Below are positions 28,220-39,745 of a stretch of 64,000 nucleotides of DNA, in pieces (position 1 is the stretch's first letter; each line of letters starts with the position of its first letter). Position numbers and translations under genes: made by a program. The notes beneath the pieces are model-generated. The model made no database searches. It saw only the letters and a program-made list of their open reading frames with translations, and was not told where the DNA came from. Origin of the DNA: Holothuria scabra (lineage: Eukaryota; Echinodermata; Holothuroidea; Aspidochirotida; Holothuriidae); assembly GCA_037179385.1 (NCBI GenBank), contig CM074187.1, forward strand, positions 43,062,879-43,126,878, written 5' to 3'.

Positions 28220-28559
28220 GAATGGCGTAGGTCTAGCCATGCCTAAGCCCCAGACCTAGCCTACATACCGTTAACCAGCTTCAGATTTCAAGTCTAGCCC
28301 TAGGTTAGACTTTAACTTTCATAGTTCTAGGCCTAACAGTTACAGCAACTTTGGAGTGTAAACAACTGTTTGCATAGAACATACGGGAACACTCTAGGTA
28401 TATGGGTTATCAAAGTGAAGTGCAAGCAGGAACTTAAAAATCCCACTGCAGCATACAAGCTAGTGGAATAAGAATTTGAGTCGTGAAGACGAGACTGCTA
28501 CTACGAAGTACTAGACTAGGCCTGAGGCTCAGTCTAGCTTTTTTATATTAATTGATGAA

Positions 28560-29515
28560 AAATAGGCTAGTTACAAAACATTAACCTTTGACCATCTGTA
28601 ACGTGAACTATGTCCTTGGTTGCCATGACAACCACACATGTCGGCACAACTTGACATGCCTAGGCTAATACACTTAAACTTTCAGATTTGTGGGATGCCA
28701 TAGATACTACGTATCTTGGTAGAGCTAGTCTACCCTATTATACTTGTGAAGTTCCATGTAAAATGAATGTTTTCTTTTGAAGTTACAGTACAAAATAGTA
28801 AAAAAAGTGGTATTATGCAAAATGTGACCTTTGACCGTTACTTCCGAGTGTCTGGGGGGACAGAAATTCCCACCCTGGGATACCCACCTACCAATTTTGA
28901 AAAGAATCGGTCCAACCCACCAGGAGGAGTTTAAAAGACAAAAAATTTGTTTTACGAACAAACTGTCACTTGGAAAAATTTTGTTCCACTCTACCACCTG
29001 ACCTTTGTCCTCTGTTGCTATGGCAACCACATATTTTGGTAGGTCTAGATGCAATCATCATATGTGTGAAGTTTCGTGTCAGGAGGATGTTTCGTTTTGG
29101 AAATATAACAAAAAAGGTGATTTCACTTAATTTGACCTTTTACCTGTAACATTTGACCTTTACTTCCGGTTGTGTATTAAAATGCCATTTTTTCCACCTA
29201 AGGTACTATCCTACCAAGTTTGAAGAAAATCGGCCCAGCCGTTTACAAGATATTAGGAAAACAAAATTGTACACGCACACACACACACCAACACACACAC
29301 AGATGGACAGGTTTTGATCCCTCTCTCAGCCCTGGACCTTCAATCACCCCCTGGGTACCTCACCATGGGTTAGACATTGAGACTAGTAAACTGGAAAAAT
29401 TTACCGTTACCATGGTAACCATTGCGATTAAGCTGGCATTGCCATATATAGCCCCACAGGCAAAGTGACTACAATATCTCATCCTCCTCACGGAGCGATG
29501 AGATAAAAAGGTGAA
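28560..29515 (+). repeat. Interspersed repeat with ATGGCAACCACA words, CA run and GATGAGATAAAA end
   Basis: Three imperfect internal repeats carry TGACCTTTG.CC..TGTTGC(T/C)ATGGCAACCACA (28590, 28995) and GTGTGAAGTTTCGTGTCA-like words. A CA-rich run lies at 29272-29300, then a 3' block ends CTCCTCACGGAGCGATGAGATAAAAAG. It looks like the 3' part of a retroposon, but I cannot name it and no reverse transcriptase is readable. Confidence 0.55.
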
Positions 29516-29799
29516 TTAGCAATTATTTTCTCCACCAGTACACCTGCACGTATCCCCTTTTCCGTATAAGCTAATCGTTTATTTTATCCCATTCCTTGAA
29601 AAAAGTAAAGGTTCATTTGTCTGCTTAGGGCAGGGTAATTATGAGAATAGCAACTATAAAATAAAAAGATGGCTAAGGCTTTCCCCGCTATATTTTCGTT
29701 CGTCATACTACTTTTCATCTTTATTTCAAGTTGGCATCAATATTTCACCACCATCGGTACACCTTAAAAGTTTTCGCACAAAGGGGGGGGGGGGCGCAT

Positions 29800-30320
29800 T
29801 TCTGGTATTTAAGGGGTCGGAATTTTTTTAAATTTTCCGTACGCTCCGGGCCAACTAACGGTGGCGATCCGCTTGGATAGTCGTTTTACTGGTCTTAAAA
29901 TCTGTAGTGCCTCACGTTAATTTGTTCCACCCCTGCTAAAATGCCTGTGTAAGGCCTTTTTTATACCATGGAAGTACTAACTCGGAGGTAGTACTTCCAT
30001 GCTTATACCGGCCTGGGAAATGCCGTTTCCAACTATCTCAGGGGTCGCGACTTTTCAGAGTTTTCTGTGCGCTCCGCGCAAACCAAAGGTGGCGCTTCGG
30101 TTAGATAGTGGTTTTCCTCGTTTTCAAGCTTTATGACCCAAACTCCAGTTCTACCCCTGCTAAAAATGCCTGTGTAGGTCTTGCTTGTACCAGCCTGGAA
30201 AGTGCCGTTTCCGGCTATCTGAGGGTCGTGACTTTTCAAAATTTTATGTGCACTCCACTCAAACCAATGGTGGCTCTGCGCATAGAGAGTCGTCAGCCTC
30301 GTTTTCTTTGACTTACTCCA
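29800..30320. repeat. Three tandem copies of a GCGACTTTTCA repeat, with hairpin
   Basis: Copies near 29815, 30010 and 30190 share GGCCTGGGAAATGCCGTTTCC, CTATCTCAGGGGTCGCGACTT, TTTTC.G..CGCTCCGCGCAAACC and GGTGGCG-like words. A perfect hairpin ATGGAAGTACTA / TAGTACTTCCAT (29968-30000, 9-nt loop) lies between the first two. Single copies occur near 25035, 32945 and 40165. Confidence 0.7.
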
Positions 30321-31992
30321 CCAGGCGTTCATGCTTCATGTATTCATACACTCCGAAACGTGCCTGATGTCTCCTCCATTCAGTTGGAAAAACCATCCAT
30401 CCAGTCGGAATTTGGGACCTTGACACCCCCTTTCACGTGAGACCCTAGCGACGGCCCTGCTCAAAATATAATATCAATTACATGAAAGATGCTACTTTTG
30501 ACAAGGTTTCACTGATATGACTAGATCAATGCGCCTCCTCTAGTTAAGCTTCTTGTCTTTCAAAGTGAAATATTTGCATAACAAAATCAAGAACTGCTAG
30601 GGTGCGCCAAGCAGTTCAGAAAGTTGATTGGGGAGATGAAGGCACCGACGTGCTATTTTTAAATTTAACGTACACAAGACCGATTCCCCACCTTAGAGAA
30701 AGATGCAAGATGACCTTGAGGAAGAAGGTATACTTGAAGGAGACTCATGGAATGTGAACTTGAAACGACAAAGATTTCCGCAAACAACATGCAACAAGTA
30801 AACACAGAAAGTTCTTTTACAGTTGAGAGAGGTGTAAGGATGGTAACAAAGCAGGGGCGTCCATCTGGGAGGGGGAAGGCTGGAATCGCCTCACTAATGA
30901 AAACGTAAGGTGAAAAACATATTGTTTTGCTCCCCCTCCCCGCATAGTTCAGGCAGATTTAAAAAACAACAGGCAGAATAAACAAAATAAAACCTTGTGG
31001 CATACATATGACTTTAGGGCTTCGAGAAAACGTCAGTTTTAGCCTTTTTTAAAGTAATAATACTGCATTTGTAATGCGTCATTTATATTTTTTGTGCATA
31101 TGCCTGTCAACAATATAAGTGTGCGCTCGCGTTTGTGTGGGTGGATAGTTTATAGAAGAGTCCGGTTACGGACACGATCAGAGGTTCTGGCTTTTGGAAA
31201 AATTTTGCCCCCACCCCCAATCTGCAACGCGATCTACGCCCCGTCAGAAATGAAAAGCGGTATGGCTAAAGGTTAGACTCAATACAGCCTTGTGCAAAAG
31301 CGACGAACAAGTAAAATAATATTGGACACCCAAAGACTGCTATTGAAGCGTTGAAGAAATAAGGTCGTTTTCCCTGTTCGTCCTTAAAGAAAAAAAAAGG
31401 CAAGAAAATACATTTAAGTTTTGAAGGAAAACCGATGATGATCGATATGAGACTGACGGACTTAGCTCTGTAAATTAAGGATAAATTTAAGGTATAACGT
31501 TGAACATGTTATGAAATTGCATAGAATTGCTCTAAAACACAAAGTTCACTTTCCAAAAGAATTAAGGAACTGAACAGAGTGACACTTCGAGGTAAACAAG
31601 GTTTCTTGAAAGTTTAAAAGTGTATTTCACTGGAACTGAAGAGAGATTATCTATTAAGTTAAATCAATTGATCTCAGATTCCTTGAAATAAAATATCATC
31701 AATAACTACAAAGTGAAAAATCAAAATTTCTCGGGATTGGACAAGAATGGAAAAAAGAGTTCACGTCCTGAACTTTGTGTTTCCGTCATTGGTCAGTGGC
31801 ATTAGCGGCTCGCCATAGGGGCGGGGGGATATGACATGAATGAAAAGTAGCCTTTTTCTTAATCTGGGCAAAGTATCCCAACCTTCTCTCTCATGCAAAT
31901 GTGTCATATATTATTTATAAAGCATAAAATAATGCGTAATTGTGAAGAATATAGTTCCTAATTGTATCAAAATTATCCCAGTACCGGCGGCC
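30321..31992. other. No gene recognised
   Basis: AT-rich DNA with no splice-consistent coding segment or repeat that I could pair within the window. Confidence 0.4.
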
Positions 31993-32077
31993 CAGAAGCA
32001 TTGGTAGCGCTACCAGCACCAATAGCAGTACTGAACCAGCACTGTTATTGGTGCTGGTGGCGCTACCAATGCTTCTG
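31993..32077. repeat. 85-bp near-perfect hairpin, ~40-bp arms
   Basis: The left arm starts CAGAAGCATTGGTAGCGCTA and the right arm ends CGCTACCAATGCTTCTG. The arms pair over about 40 bp with roughly 4 mismatches and almost no loop. ACCGG..CCGGT on either side may extend the stem. The surrounding sequence is ordinary. Confidence 0.88.
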
Positions 32078-33829
32078 TGTGACCGGTCCAAGTTTACAGG
32101 CTCATTCGACCACTGGTCATATGAGTTAATATGATTCGAAAAGTTATGATTTCAATTTGTTTCCAACGGTGTGCAGCTCCTTTAAACAAAAAGGTCCAGA
32201 ACAAATTTGTGTTTGATATTTTGAAGAGGAACATATTCTAGGCTTAGCTTACTGGGGAAATTTTTACTCGTTGAGTCGTTTCCCATGATTGGTTCTCGAG
32301 AAATTAGAATTAAAGTTGACATATTTTCTACAAAGATTGAACTTGCAACAAGTAGACGTGATGTCATGTATATATTCACATTGGTGGAAATGTATAGTTG
32401 TTTTACTCTAAAATTTAACACCATATTTATACAATTTAACTGTGATATGTTGTAACCATAAGTGCATCCCGAGCAATGAAAGTTTAAAAACTTAATTTGC
32501 CTTAAATATAAGGGCAAGGTGGCATCCCTAATCAATTCAAGGTCAAACAGCAGGATAAAAAATAAATAAAAAACAAAACGTTGACAATCAATATGAATAC
32601 ATGACACCGCACCTGCTTGGTTCAAGTTTACCTTTTGGAAGAAATGTATCAACTTCAGTTGCTAATATCTCGCGAACCGAACATGAGAAATGAACGGAAA
32701 CTTCAACACAGTGCTTAGAATATGTTCGTCTTTAATATATTAAACAAAAATTTGGTTCTGGTCTATTCTTTTTAATGGAGATTTTACTTTGCGACAAAGA
32801 AAATGATAAAATGTCACATCGTCCTGTAAAGAAGCAAGTACATTTTATCTGGTAATTTTCTGATCCTTTTGCAATTTGATTTTCTTTTTATTAAAATGAA
32901 GATTTTATTGCAAAGGAAAGCTCAGAATAACGACTGCTTAAATTCTACTTGCAAGCCTGGCAAATGCAATTTCCAGCTATCTGAGAGGTCGCGATTTTTC
33001 AAAATTTTCAGTACGCTCCTCGCCAACCGATGGTGGTGTTCCGCTTAGACAGTCTTTCGGGCAGTCAGTCACCACTCCTCATGCCCCTCCCCCTTCCCCC
33101 CAATTTTTTCCCCTGATACTAATTGAGACGTCTTCTTCTCAAGTTGGGTTTGCCCCCTCCCCCAAACAAATTTCCTGGTATCAGCCCTTGGTCAGTGGGG
33201 ATTTACAGGAGAAATGGGCAATTATTTGATTGGACGTGTAAAAGTTCCTGAAAAGTATGAAAGCTGGAAGGTGAGTCTGAAGGAGGTAACGAAATAAGTG
33301 AAGGAGATAACAGCTAGGGACAATAGAATTTTACTTAGGGGAAACTTCAAGTTTTTGAACTTAGTGATTAGAAGTGATGCATTTTCTGCAAAAAATTTTA
33401 CCTGCAAAGGAACGGTTCAATACCGAAAAGCAGTGGTCCATGTTTGATACTAGATTTGGTGCAAGGTGACTGGAAAATTTAATTCAGTCTTCAAACAAAA
33501 GAGTGAAAACTATAATTACAGTCATGTTGCCCTGTCTAACATTCCAGTCACCCATGTAGTGCCAAACACCTGTTTCTTCGGAGTGCAGATAAGCTCATTG
33601 GTCACTTGTCATCTTGTTGACAGAGCTAAGAAAAAGAGATAACCTTACCGCCACCTCTGTTACATAGTCATCTGACAAATGTTTAAATATGTCAAAATTT
33701 GAGAGATTTGTGCAAACCTGAAATATTGAATGGCAGTTTTACGTCTCTAAAAGGGTGTGCTTTTTCTTAAGCCCCCCCCCGCCCCCGGCAAAGAGCCGTT
33801 CGGCGAGACCAAACTGTAAACTGCTTCCT
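32078..33829. other. No gene recognised; one GCGATTTTTCAAAATTTT repeat at 32945-33060
   Basis: A 156-codon minus-strand open frame (32182-32652) has no family motif and AT-driven composition; I do not call it a gene. 33770-33785 is a C-rich run. Confidence 0.4.
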
Positions 33830-35146
33830 CACTGTCAAAAAATTTCTCTGTAAATTTAAATAATTTTTATGGCAAATTTTTTTCCAACCAAATAATGTTT
33901 TTTTACAGCCAGACTGTAATCATGAAAAAACATTAAGGGTTTGTTTTTTCTTTAAAGTTTTTGCATGTAAATTAGTTTACAAACGTCTACTGTAAAATCG
34001 AATTACAGAATTGTTCTGCTTTGTTAACCTCAATTTTATGTGAATTTACAGCCTACTATTTTTATTCCCGACGTTTTAACATTTATTAAAATATTGCTCT
34101 TTTACCTTTCATATGTTATTACGTTCCATACGCTTAACCATTACGTAGATCAGGTATTTGCATATCAACGTAATGTGTCGTTTTCAATCAAGACACATTG
34201 AGGATGCTTTGTTGTTATATTGTTGTCAAGAACACTGCTATCTCTAGGAACTTTGTAATTGAAAAGTCTCATTTTTTGTACGATTTAATAATTGTTTTTA
34301 AAATAAATATGACAAAGAATGCAAGTACACTGGTTGCAAACATTTTCAGACAAGGTAAACAATAAGTTTATCACTTCCTGATTAAAAAACGCCAAAGAAA
34401 ATATTATTCAAAGCAACAGCAATCATTTTGTTAGGAAAATGCCTACAAAATAAGCTCCACCCATCTACGCAAAATGATATTTTCGTCATAAAGTGGTAAA
34501 TTTACAGATTCTTTCAAGTAAATTTGTGAAACGTTTTTAATTTACTCCGATCAAGTGCATGAGTGCCTGTGGCGATGAGTTGACATCAATATAACAATTG
34601 TCAGTGCTCTGATATTAGGGCCTTACAATTTCTTTTTACTTAAAAAAGACCAGTTGTATGATATTTATAACTAAGAACGTAATAACTAAGTATGCTTTTA
34701 TAATAAATGTAAGTTAATTTTCAAATAGGGCCATAAATTTGCCAAAAATGTTTTTTTTTTAACTGAAACTTCGCAGAACGATGCATGTTATATATTGAAA
34801 ATTTTCTGGCTATTTCTTATTTGTTTGTTTTGGGCTTGTTTTTGTTTCTTTTCAGCTTAAAAACAAAATGAATGTTTGTTAAATGACAGTTTATTTATGT
34901 GAAATCAGAAAAATACAAAATACTGTTAAAATTTCTGTAAATTTACAGAAAATTTTTACATTAAAATTTGGTTAAAAAAGCAGACAGAAATGGTTTTTCA
35001 AATAAACAGAAAATACATGTTAAACAACCTTTTTTATTGTAGCAATACAAAATGTCTGTAAAGATACAGAAAATCTCTTTTAAAAGTAAAATACAAAAAG
35101 TTTAAGTTAAAAAAAGTCTGTAAATGTACAGAAATTTTCAACAGTG
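33830..35146. mobile_element. 1.3-kb non-autonomous element, CACTGT ends
   Basis: The left end CACTGTCAAAAAATTTCTCTG and the reverse complement of the right end CACTGTTGAAAATTTCTGTAC form an imperfect inverted repeat. CT precedes and follows the element. The interior is very AT-rich and repeats the palindromic word CTGTAAATTTACAG and relatives, mostly near both ends. No transposase frame is readable. Confidence 0.65.
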
Positions 35147-35423
35147 CTGAAAAAATTATACGATCGTCCACTGAACGACAACAGTTGACTAACCTCACGG
35201 CCCTCAGACCATTTACATCATTGGTCTGTCTAAACTGTATGAAAAGAACAAAATACTACACATGATTTTAGCCAAAGGCCGAATAGCAAAAATGGTTTTT
35301 GCTCTCGTGATTTCACAGTGCAATTCACTTAACCGATATAATCCCATCCCAAATTATATCTTATTAAAGAACTTTGGGGTAATTTTGTTGACTTGATCAT
35401 GTTTTTAAAGGAACCTCTTCAAC

Positions 35424-35708
35424 ATGAAGAAATATCACAGTTTCATGAAACATTGGTTACATACATTCAACGTCGTGTACATGACCACTAACGTGACTCC
35501 CTACATGCACGGTCTTGTCACTATTCTTATGCATGAATCTTCTGCTCTTCGTGGTATGTTTGTCCAAGTTTTCACAACACGGTCAGGAGAAGTTCAACGA
35601 CCGAGCCAGAGGATGGTTTTTCGAATCATCAAATCATTAAGGGGTAGAGCCATCGAAGCAAAATACGGTAAAACAGAATATGTTCAATATGCTAAAATAA
35701 AAGTATAA
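35424..35708 (+). pseudogene. Possible remnant of a repeat-encoded protein
   Basis: A 94-codon frame. The stretch VVYMTTNVTPYMHGLVTIL resembles a TPYMH-containing segment that I recall from uncharacterised, repeat-associated invertebrate proteins. The downstream part loses that resemblance. No introns or partner exons are evident. The link rests on memory of a short motif and is weak. Confidence 0.25.
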
Positions 35709-38039
35709 TAGAGATCTGAAATTCAAAGTAACATGCACAAAGAACAAAGGAGTTTGTTATATCATTAGAACGTGTGTTACAAGCAATGAAATTTGAGGTA
35801 GATGAATTACCTTTCGGTTTAATACTTGTGTATTTTTACTTGACTCTGTCATCGTTTCTTTCATTTTAAGAAAATTAATTGATTTAGTAATACTGCAGTA
35901 TTCTTATCCAATTTGTGTGTATATACAACTGGAAGGAATTAATTAAAAAAAAAACTTTGGTGGTGCTCCCTGCAACATAAATATATTTGGCTAAATCAAA
36001 CACTAGGCTGTAAAAACGCATTTGTCTAAAAAGTCATCTGGAAATGTAAGATATTTAGGTGAGTGTACCTAATTTACAGGCTTAAAAGGCAGAAGGGCAG
36101 ACCAGTCACCCTAACTTGAAAAAGTGTAGTAGACTGTCATGTTTCGTGATTGGCTGTTGAGAGTCATGAGACAGCAATGTTTTCTTCAAATGTCAAATTT
36201 ACAAGAAGTAGCTGCTTTTTACATTGAATATGCAATAGGCCTATTCAAGTTATAAAATAAGTTAGAGATATTTTGAAGAAAACAAGAGGAAAATTGTGAT
36301 ATTTAGCTGTTGCTTCAAAATAGGTTTGGGGGGACTGCTCTTAAATGCCCGTCTTTAAAAGTATAATGACCTTATATAAGTTCTTACCAACTGTTTTCTT
36401 TCTACCGTGCACATTTTTATTGATTACTGAATTCCTTTGGAACCTTTAGCGATGAATTTGTCTCTTCCCATCAACAACGTCAGTATATTTCCTGTACTAA
36501 ACCCTTTTCAACACTTTTACTGCCAATATCAGTAATTTATTCTCAGTTTAAAGGATACTCTGCTTCCCTTATTGTTCCTGTCCTAAGTCCTTATCGAACA
36601 CTTTCGTTGCCCCCAAAGCATTCTGGTCTTAATTTGTAACTAAGGTACTACTTGGTGTGCGTTTATTCTGCTTGTGTATGGCGTATTTTGTAAAAACAGC
36701 CTGCCGATTCTCCTTTCCGGAATAGATCATGCGAGGTAAGTTACTGCTCTTGATCAATTTCATATCCATATATACCCGCACAAGTATGCTTGTCCTTGTT
36801 ACGCAAAACTATCTATTTAGAAACGATAATCATGAGTTATGACAACTGGTATTGAACAAGATGACCAAGGAGAATCTCATTAGGTTATTGAATGTATTGT
36901 GATTTGTTTGCCTGTATATAAAACACATCAGAAACCAAATGTGAAGTAAATAAAATATAAAAAATGCATCCAAAATAACACTAAGATGCTGGTAGACCTC
37001 GAGGGAATTCTGTGGTATCTTAAGCAGCGGTCACACTGCATCGAATTTGGATTGGATTTCGAACCGACTTTTGTTAATTTTTTATTAGAGTCTTCTCCAA
37101 CTCTGGTCGGAGAGTCTTCTCCAACTCTGGTCGGAAAGAACCAATTGCAAACCTCTGAAAACATATGATTTGCATCAGAGGTTTATAGGTAATGAAATGT
37201 GTTGCGATCTGTATGACTATTCTAGACCAAATTCTATCCTGCATTTTCGTTTTGCTTCGTGACGCACTTTGGAAGGTTTGATTGAAAAAAAAAACAGATC
37301 GATGAATAGAAAATGAAATAATGACCAACGCAGTTACAAGCTAATAAAAACAATCCTTAAAATTCGAAGCATTTTGGGAAGGTAAGATAGACACATGATT
37401 ACAACCGACGATCTCGTGTTAATGGCACTTTCAAAGGCTTCGATTTGGGGACGGGCACATGTTCCCCATCCCCATTCTTTTAAGTGGAGGGGACACTAAC
37501 GACAAAGTACACCTCACTTTTTGTGACCTAAAACGTTTAAGTTATGCACAATTTCCAAAAGACTCTTATACGTTACGCAAGTTGTCTTCTACCGATTACG
37601 ACCCATTTTCAGTATCATTAAAGGCGCCGGCTGAAACTTATGCTCATTCCTTCTAGCACGTTTACTTCGCAAATCACCAATAATTTGGCTCGCTCAGCGC
37701 GCAAGCAGTCACATTTATCTTCTTCTTACCAGTTGCATAACAAACATACATTATCCATTACTCTATATAATTAGGTCGGTTGTTCGTGTGCATAGACCGG
37801 CAGGTGTGGTTATGAAGGAGCACAGCATTCAGGAATTTGAAGAAGAGGAATCGCCCACCACTCTGTTTCATGAAATCTGTAATCATTAGTGCGTGACCAG
37901 GCAGGAGGCTGAAATTGGCAAACACATGTTGAAAGCTGAAAATATGGCGGTACACAGTCTGCATGCAACTTTATAAGCAAAATAAATTACTTCTAATGCA
38001 AAAGTTTGACCCTCGATCATATATTCGTGTAATGCATTA
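35709..38039. other. No gene recognised; repeat segment 36105-36330 shared with 55550-55785
   Basis: 36105-36330 and 55550-55785 share GTGTAGTAGA.TGTC, GTCATGATTGGCT-like, AGTCATG.GACA, GAAAACAAGAGGAAAATTG and TTGCTTCAAAA in the same order. A 20-bp tandem duplication of TCTTCTCCAACTCTGGTCGG lies at about 37091-37135. The rest is plain AT-rich DNA. Confidence 0.5.
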
Positions 38040-39226
38040 CACTAGGCCACGTTCGCCACGATTTCCACAATTTGAGAGAATCGTGATGAGCGTGGGGGTC
38101 AGTGTGACAGAATCGCGGTGGTCTTGAGGGAACTTGGTACAATCGTGATGATCGTGATGAACGTGACAAAATTTTTGACTGTCAAAATATTTGCCACGAT
38201 TATCCCGATATGAGACCAACCGTGAAAGCGCGTGAAAGAACGTGGGAATCGTAGTATACAGCTGAACTGAGCATGACAGAGCGAAACAGACCTTGATGCA
38301 CTATCGCACGGGGTCTTGCTGGATCTTGAAACACGATTTCTTCAAGTTTCACTACGATCCACCACGTGAGGAACACGCTCTACTTCGATTCGTCAAGAAG
38401 CTTAAAGGAGCGTGAGTAATTTATTCACGCTCTGATACGACCTACTACGGTCGCCGCGTTTGGCTTCCACGATCTGACACGTTCGGTTAGGTCCCCGCAC
38501 GTTTCCGATTTTGCGTATGAAAGGGCGCCCACGCTCTCCAAGATTTATTGCCATTTTACCGTTTTAAAAATTGACTTTTAAGACGAGCTACAGCCTAGTT
38601 TCTTTTATCTGTCTTGTTTTGTTGGACCCAGGTTTAATTCTACAAAATGCCGCCAAAAAGCCGAGGTTTCTCCGCCTCACCAACCACCTTCTACGTCTTC
38701 TCCTTGGCCTCTTCAACCTTCCTCTCTCTTCCACCCTGTCCTGTTTTGCCTCTTCCTGTTGCCGTTGCCTTCTTTTTTGGCGACTATATAAGCATAAACC
38801 GTAATTGCCAATTCAATATCTTCATCTCTTGGAAGGATGCTTCTTCCTTTTTTTTCTCTGGAAGGAATGAGAGGGTGACCCGGGCCTCTTTTTTGTACCC
38901 CAATCGGGATTCAATCGTAGTAACATTGGTCAAATCGTGTATATAAATCTAAGGAGATCTTAACAGAACTTGATTAACCTGAGAGACCTCAGCGGAACTT
39001 AACAGAACTTGTCAGAACGCGAGAGCTTATCGTAGTGATCGTAAGATAACTTGAGGAAACGTAATGAAAATCGTTGCAGGCACTGGTTTCCTAGCAAAGC
39101 GTTATAAATCGTAACAAAACGTTGGAAAACGTCTGAAAGAGTGGAAAAAGGAAAAAAGTCATTAATATATCGTGGAGCTCCACGCTTTTTAAAAATCGTG
39201 GCGGCCGTGGGAATCGTGGCCTAGTG
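38040..39226. mobile_element. 1.2-kb CGTG-rich element with CACTAGGCCACG ends, TA duplication
   Basis: The left end CACTAGGCCACGTTCGCC and the right end GGGAATCGTGGCCTAGTG are inverted repeats flanked by TA (38038-38039, 39227-39228). The inverted match may extend to GCATTACACTAGG. The interior is full of (A)TCGTGA / GAACGTGA / CACGAT words. Two overlapping short frames near 38571-38946 have no known motif. Non-autonomous DNA transposon is inferred. Confidence 0.8.
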
Positions 39227-39539
39227 TAATGCCAGCAAAACGATTCGACCATTTCGTAGATAGACCGTTATCAGAGAAGTAAAATCACACGGACGTTTGC
39301 TAGACAAACTTCAGTCTGCAACAGAGGTACTCATCCATTCTCTGTCTTCAGATAGTGTATGATGGGGTTTCGTTCGAAAGGATGATGGATGTATTTTTAC
39401 TACTTTTGTATCAATAATCTTACACTGGTATGCAACGGTGTCTCAGTGGCACCAGTAGGTACCCCCATCGTTTTCGTTTTGTGATTCTCCCGCAGTAGAT
39501 TGAAGTGTGCAGTGGCGTAACCAGCGGGGGACGGGGGGA

Positions 39540-39745
39540 AAATTGACCCCCGACCCAAAAAGTGAAGGGAAGAAAAAACGGGAAGGAAAGAAAAGAAAAA
39601 GAGACAAAAAGAGGGAAGAAGAGAGGAGGAAAAAGAGAAAAAGGATGGGAAGGAAAGGAGATAAAAAAGAAAACGGAAAAGAAGGGGAAAGGAAAGAAAG
39701 GGGAAAAGCAAAAAGAAAAATGAGAAAAGAAAGAAAGGGGACCAA
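39540..39745. repeat. Purine-rich GGGAAAGAAAAG tract
   Basis: About 200 bases of almost pure A/G on the + strand; the open frames on both strands are by-products of the composition. It is preceded by CAGTGGCGTAACC (39513), which resembles the CAGTGGCG element ends. Confidence 0.85.

Noticed and set aside
32182..32652. 156-codon minus-strand open frame
   Set aside because: No motif, AT-driven residue choice, no neighbouring exons; likely chance or repeat.
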